Under the pieces are notes generated by a model. That model saw only the letters and a program-made list of their open reading frames with translations. It made no database searches and was not told the DNA's origin. Positions 7,121 to 9,406 of a stretch of DNA of 9,406 nt are shown here, piece by piece. Position 1 is the first letter of the stretch; the number at the start of each line of letters is the position of its first letter. The stretch lies in the NCBI GenBank assembly GCA_004292705.1, contig RDXA01000186.1:1-9406 (forward strand), written 5' to 3'. The position numbers were made by a program, and so were the translations under genes. Source of the stretch: Sphingomonadales bacterium. Its GTDB lineage: Bacteria; Pseudomonadota; Alphaproteobacteria; Sphingomonadales; Sphingomonadaceae.

Positions 7121-7151
7121 CGCTGCTTTCCGGCGGTAGGGCCATGCGTCC

Positions 7152-7205
7152 GCTCGCCCGTTTTCGAGCAAACCGTCACCAATTCCTCGGCCGCCCCGTG
7201 CGGCC
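7152..7205 (+). promoter_or_regulatory. Two hairpins in the rpsT leader
   Basis: GCTCG (7152-7156) pairs with CGAGC (7165-7169). GGCCGC (7189-7194) pairs perfectly with GCGGCC (7200-7205) over a 5-nt loop. Both lie between the candidate promoter and the rpsT start at 7234. No T-run follows, so they are not terminators. In E. coli S20 regulates its own translation, so a leader structure is plausible, but no homology to a known S20 leader is claimed. Confidence 0.35.
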
Positions 7206-7233
7206 TGAACCAAACGCGAGACAGACACGAATT

Positions 7234-7494
7234 ATGGCCAATACGCCGCAAGCCAAGAAGCGCATCCGTCGCAACACCGCCCGTGCCGAAATCAACGGCG
7301 CTCGCATCAGCCGCATCCGCAGCTTCATCAAGAAGGTCGAATCGGCCTGCGAAGCGGGCGACAAGGAAGCGGCTGCTGCTGCGCTCAAGGCGGCCCAGCC
7401 GGAAATGGCCCGCGGCGTTGCGCGCGGCGTGCTGCACAAGAACACTGTGGCCCGCAAGCTCTCGCGCCTGACGCGCCGAGTCGCCACACTCTGA
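7234..7494 (+). CDS. rpsT: 30S ribosomal protein S20
   Basis: Primary 16S rRNA-binding protein of the small subunit. The 86 residues begin with the family hallmark 'MANTPQAKKRIRR' and contain 'RSFIKKVESACEAGDK' (about 29-44), 'QPEMARGVARGVLHKN' (about 54-69) and a basic C-terminus 'ARKLSRLTRR', all aligning with E. coli S20. The frame is open from an ATG at 7144, which would add 30 residues, but the MAN start is the conserved one; the ribosome site there is poor (only GAG about 14 nt upstream). It lies between mutM and dnaA, as in many alphaproteobacteria, and is followed by a strong terminator at 7566. Confidence 0.97.
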   Translation: MANTPQAKKRIRRNTARAEINGARISRIRSFIKKVESACEAGDKEAAAAALKAAQPEMARGVARGVLHKNTVARKLSRLTRRVATL

Positions 7495-7565
7495 TCCGAT
7501 TCGTCACGATCTTCTGAGCCATTTAGCAGGCAGGTTCGGGAGGTTTCGGGGCTGTAAGCAGACGC

Positions 7566-7595
7566 AGGACCGCGCTCATCGAGCGCGGTCCTTTT
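7566..7595 (+). terminator. Rho-independent terminator after rpsT
   Basis: A perfect 12-bp stem, AGGACCGCGCTC (7566-7577) with GAGCGCGGTCCT (7581-7592), has a 3-nt loop ATC and is followed by TTTT then CGTTT. It lies 71 nt after the rpsT stop. It should separate rpsT transcription from dnaA, so dnaA probably has its own promoter. Confidence 0.88.
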
Positions 7596-7599
7596 CGTT

Positions 7600-7616
7600 T
7601 GCGACAAATGCGACAA
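7600..7616 (+). repeat. Tandem direct repeat TGCGACAA x2
   Basis: TGCGACAA occurs at 7600-7607 and again at 7609-7616, a 9-bp period, directly after the rpsT terminator. Two short copies may be chance. They do not match the DnaA-box consensus on either strand. Confidence 0.4.
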
Positions 7617-7795
7617 TCCGGCCCGGCACAAATGTCAGGATTCACCGCGATTCGCTCGATCTTTACCCTATTTTTCTATGTTTTACAGAAACTTGAACGC
7701 AAGCCTGCGGGGTAGAGCCGAGTCAACAGGATTATTTCACTTTTTTTAAAAGTCCGCGCTTGCGCAACGCTGCGATGCGTTCTTTACATGAACTC

Positions 7796-7825
7796 CACCC
7801 GGCGCGGGACAGCCCGGGTGCTTTT
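7796..7825 (+). terminator. Terminator-like or leader hairpin upstream of dnaA
   Basis: CACCCGG (7796-7802) pairs perfectly with CCGGGTG (7814-7820) over an 11-nt loop, followed by C and TTTT (7822-7825). It is weaker than the rpsT terminator. It lies about 135 nt before dnaA with no gene in between, so it is either a second terminator or an attenuator or 5'-end hairpin of the dnaA transcript. Confidence 0.35.
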
Positions 7826-7835
7826 ACAACTTGGC

Positions 7836-7934
7836 CGACAGGGGGGTCCTAGGGATTACGTTCCCGGGGGAGGGAAAGGCTGCGCCTGTCGCAATGAATT
7901 GGAACGTGTCTGCGAGCTTGGACGGCTCGACAGG
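7836..7934. repeat. Three copies of CGACAGG in mixed orientation in the dnaA leader
   Basis: CGACAGG occurs at 7836-7842 and 7928-7934, and its exact reverse complement CCTGTCG at 7885-7891. With flanks, GCCTGTCG (7884-7891) and CGACAGGC (7928-7935) match over 8 bp. The middle copy could pair with either outer copy in RNA. A small hairpin TTCCC (7861-7865) with GGGAA (7872-7876) sits between the first two. Confidence 0.45.
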
Positions 7935-7947
7935 CCAAGCTTGAATT

Positions 7948-7952
7948 GGGGA
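7948..7952 (+). promoter_or_regulatory. Ribosome-binding site deciding the dnaA start
   Basis: GGGGA lies 7 nt before GTG 7960, the only good Shine-Dalgarno match near the beginning of the dnaA frame. The in-frame ATG at 8014 has none. An in-frame TGA at 7942-7944 rules out earlier starts. Confidence 0.55.
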
Positions 7953-7957
7953 TGAGC

Positions 7958-7966
7958 TTGTGCACA
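7958..7966 (+). promoter_or_regulatory. Possible DnaA box overlapping the dnaA start codon
   Basis: TTGTGCACA differs at one position from the consensus TTATNCACA. It contains the palindrome TGTGCACA and covers the GTG start at 7960-7962. DnaA represses its own gene in several bacteria by binding such boxes, but a single imperfect site is weak evidence. Confidence 0.3.
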
Positions 7967-9406
7967 GGACTTACAAGGCGCGGACGAATGGTCGCCAAGC
8001 CGATGAACATCTGATGGAAGATGCCGATGCTGTAAATCTTGCCGCTGATTGGGCCGATATCAGTCAAGGCCTGCGCAAGGATCTGGGTCACCAGTTGCAC
8101 AGCCAATGGATCAAGCCGATCCAGCTTGGCGCACTGAACCCGGATACCGGCACGCTGGATCTTTACCTTCCTACCGAATTCTCGGCCAACTGGGTGCGTG
8201 ACCGCTTCCACGACCGCCTCCAGCTCGCATGGAGCATTGCGCGGAGCGAAGTGCGCCAGGTCAACATCGTGGTCCACCCCGGGCGCCGCCAGCTGCCCGA
8301 TCTGAGGCTCGATGACGGCCGCCGCCCCGCCAATGATGGCGCGAGCGCGATCGCCATGGCCGCCGGCGCGATGGGCGATGCCACCTTCACATCCTCGGTG
8401 GGCCTCGACCCGTCGCTCACCTTTGCCGCCTTCGTGACAGGCGAGGCAAACATTCTCGCCTGCAACGCCGCGCAACGCATGGCCGCGCTGGAACAGCCAC
8501 AGTTCTCGCCGCTTTACCTCAAGGCTGCGACCGGACAGGGCAAGACCCATCTGCTGCACGCCATTGGCCATGCCTATCTGCAGGCCCACCCGCGGGCGCG
8601 AATCTTCTACTGTTCGGCTGAGCGCTTCATGGTCGAATTCGTACAGGCGCTGAAGTCGAGCCAGACGATCGAATTCAAGGCGCGGCTGCGCAGCTTCGAT
8701 CTGCTGCTGGTCGACGATATCCAGTTCATCATCGGCAAGGCCAGCGCGCAGGAAGAACTGCTCTATACCATCGATGCGCTGCTGGCCGAAGGCAAGCGGC
8801 TGGTGTTCGCCGCCGACCGCGCCCCGCAGGCGCTGGACGGGGTAGAACCGCGCCTGCTCAGCCGCCTGTCGATGGGGCTGGTGGCGGATATCCAGCCCGC
8901 CGATATCGAGCTGCGCAAGAAGATCCTCGTCTCCAAGCTGGTGCGCTTTGCCCCGCTATCGGTGCCCGAGGACGTGGTCGATTTCCTCGCCCGCACGATC
9001 ACCCGCAACATCCGCGAGCTGGTGGGCGGGCTGAACAAGCTGATCGCCTATGCCCAGCTGACCGGGCAGGACGTGTCCTTGCAGCTGGCCGAGGAACAGC
9101 TGACCGATATCCTCAGCGCCAACCGCCGCCGGATCACCATCGACGAGATCCAGCGCACGGTGTGCCAGTTCTACCGCATCGACCGGTCCGAAATGAGCAG
9201 CAAGCGCCGCGCCCGCGCGGTGGTGCGGCCGCGGCAGGTGGCGATGTATCTGTCCAAGGTGCTCACCCCGCGCAGCTATCCCGAGATCGGCCGCAAGTTC
9301 GGCGGGCGCGACCATTCCACCGTGATCCACGCGGTGCGCCTGATCGAAGACCTGCGCCAGCGCGATGCCGATATGGACGGTGATGTGCGCAGCCTGCTGC
9401 GACAGC
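7960..9406 (+). CDS. dnaA: Chromosomal replication initiator protein DnaA (3' end cut by window edge)
   Basis: AAA+ ATPase that binds DnaA boxes, opens the origin and recruits the helicase. Start GTG 7960 is chosen for its ribosome site; ATG 8014 is the alternative, leaving 12 residues before the domain I Trp. 482 residues are visible, numbered from GTG. Domain I spans about 30-93 ('DISQGLRKDLGHQLHSQWIK'), followed by a short, Ala/Gly-rich domain II (about 105-145). Domain III has Walker A 'AATGQGKT' (189-196), Walker B 'LLLVDDIQF' (248-256, Asp252/253), sensor I 'AADR' (284-287), arginine finger Arg302 in 'RLLSR', and sensor II Arg352 in 'RNIREL'. Domain IV has 'SKRRARAVVRPRQ' (414-426) and the signature 'GGRDHSTV' (448-455). 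The frame ends at 'DVRSLLRQ', so only a few C-terminal codons are missing. The first P-loop glycine and sensor I Thr/Ser are replaced by Ala. Confidence 0.96.
   Translation, partial: MHRTYKARTNGRQADEHLMEDADAVNLAADWADISQGLRKDLGHQLHSQWIKPIQLGALNPDTGTLDLYLPTEFSANWVRDRFHDRLQLAWSIARSEVRQVNIVVHPGRRQLPDLRLDDGRRPANDGASAIAMAAGAMGDATFTSSVGLDPSLTFAAFVTGEANILACNAAQRMAALEQPQFSPLYLKAATGQGKTHLLHAIGHAYLQAHPRARIFYCSAERFMVEFVQALKSSQTIEFKARLRSFDLLLVDDIQFIIGKASAQEELLYTIDALLAEGKRLVFAADRAPQALDGVEPRLLSRLSMGLVADIQPADIELRKKILVSKLVRFAPLSVPEDVVDFLARTITRNIRELVGGLNKLIAYAQLTGQDVSLQLAEEQLTDILSANRRRITIDEIQRTVCQFYRIDRSEMSSKRRARAVVRPRQVAMYLSKVLTPRSYPEIGRKFGGRDHSTVIHAVRLIEDLRQRDADMDGDVRSLLRQ

Larger units (their letters stand above)
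7495..7959. other. 465-bp intergenic region between rpsT and dnaA
   Basis: No convincing gene on either strand. From left to right it holds the rpsT terminator (7566-7595), a tandem 8-bp repeat (7600-7616), an AT-rich patch (about 7660-7751) with a T7A4 tract at 7741-7751, a palindrome TTGCGCAA (7760-7767) beside a small dyad AACGC/GCGTT (7766-7781), a terminator-like hairpin (7796-7825), three copies of CGACAGG in mixed orientation (7836-7934), and the dnaA ribosome site. The best promoter candidate for dnaA is weak: TTGCGC (7760-7765), 17 bp, TTTACA (7783-7788). Confidence 0.6.

Noticed and set aside
6254..7228. Open frame of 324 codons on the minus strand opposite mutM
   Set aside because: It mirrors mutM codons, has no known motifs, and mutM on the other strand is unmistakable.
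7144..7233. N-terminal extension of S20 from ATG 7144
   Set aside because: It would add 30 residues before the conserved MANTPQAKKR start and overlaps the leader hairpins.
7700..7740. tRNA-like stretch (GCGGGGTAGAGCC)
   Set aside because: It resembles a tRNA D-arm, but no anticodon or T arm or acceptor pairing follows.
7495..7959. Replication origin next to dnaA
   Set aside because: There is an AT-rich patch, but only one imperfect DnaA-box-like site. Origins need several, and in many alphaproteobacteria the origin lies away from dnaA.
7849..8589. Open frame on the minus strand opposite dnaA
   Set aside because: It is a shadow of dnaA domains I-III with no family resemblance.
1..9406. CRISPR arrays, insertion sequences, phage or defence genes
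   Set aside because: No spaced repeats, transposase, integrase or terminal inverted repeats were seen; apart from the unidentified membrane gene and the DUF4136 gene, the window is conserved housekeeping sequence.

Overview
The window is a GC-rich stretch of about 9.4 kb from an alphaproteobacterial chromosome. It most likely comes from the Sphingomonadales (Erythrobacteraceae/Sphingomonadaceae); that placement is inferred from protein sequence style and gene order, not from a database search. It carries housekeeping genes in a layout I recognise as common in alphaproteobacteria: a leftward ubiE-ubiB-coaBC-dut cluster back to back with a rightward mutM-rpsT-dnaA cluster.

Layout. Positions 1-524 (+) hold the 3' part of a DUF4136-type envelope protein gene, closed by a strong intrinsic terminator at 567-598. 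Positions 618-6187 (-) form one tightly packed block. In transcription order it reads ubiE, ubiB, a polytopic membrane protein gene, coaBC and dut. Spacings are +4 nt (ubiE/ubiB), a 4-nt ATGA overlap (ubiB/membrane gene), a gap of about 72 nt, and a 4-nt GTGA overlap (coaBC/dut). A 57-bp divergent spacer (6188-6244) separates this block from mutM (6245-7060, +). rpsT (7234-7494, +) follows and ends in a perfect 12-bp terminator hairpin. A 465-bp intergenic region (7495-7959) with an AT-rich patch and several dyads leads into dnaA (from 7960, +), which runs off the right edge a few codons before its expected end.

Functions. UbiE (ring C-methyltransferase) and UbiB (atypical kinase/ATPase) serve ubiquinone synthesis. 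CoaBC makes 4'-phosphopantetheine for coenzyme A. Dut and MutM keep uracil and 8-oxoguanine out of DNA. S20 is a small-subunit ribosomal protein and DnaA starts replication.

Points to look at. No new multi-gene system is evident. The unusual features are inside familiar genes and in the dnaA leader: UbiB appears to lack about 18 residues (the strand and hinge of the kinase-like nucleotide pocket); CoaBC has an extra disordered linker of about 150 residues between its two enzymes; an unidentified GT-C-like membrane protein is translationally coupled inside the ubi/coa operon; MutM lacks one zinc-finger cysteine; DnaA has altered Walker A and sensor I residues; and the dnaA upstream region could form alternative hairpins.
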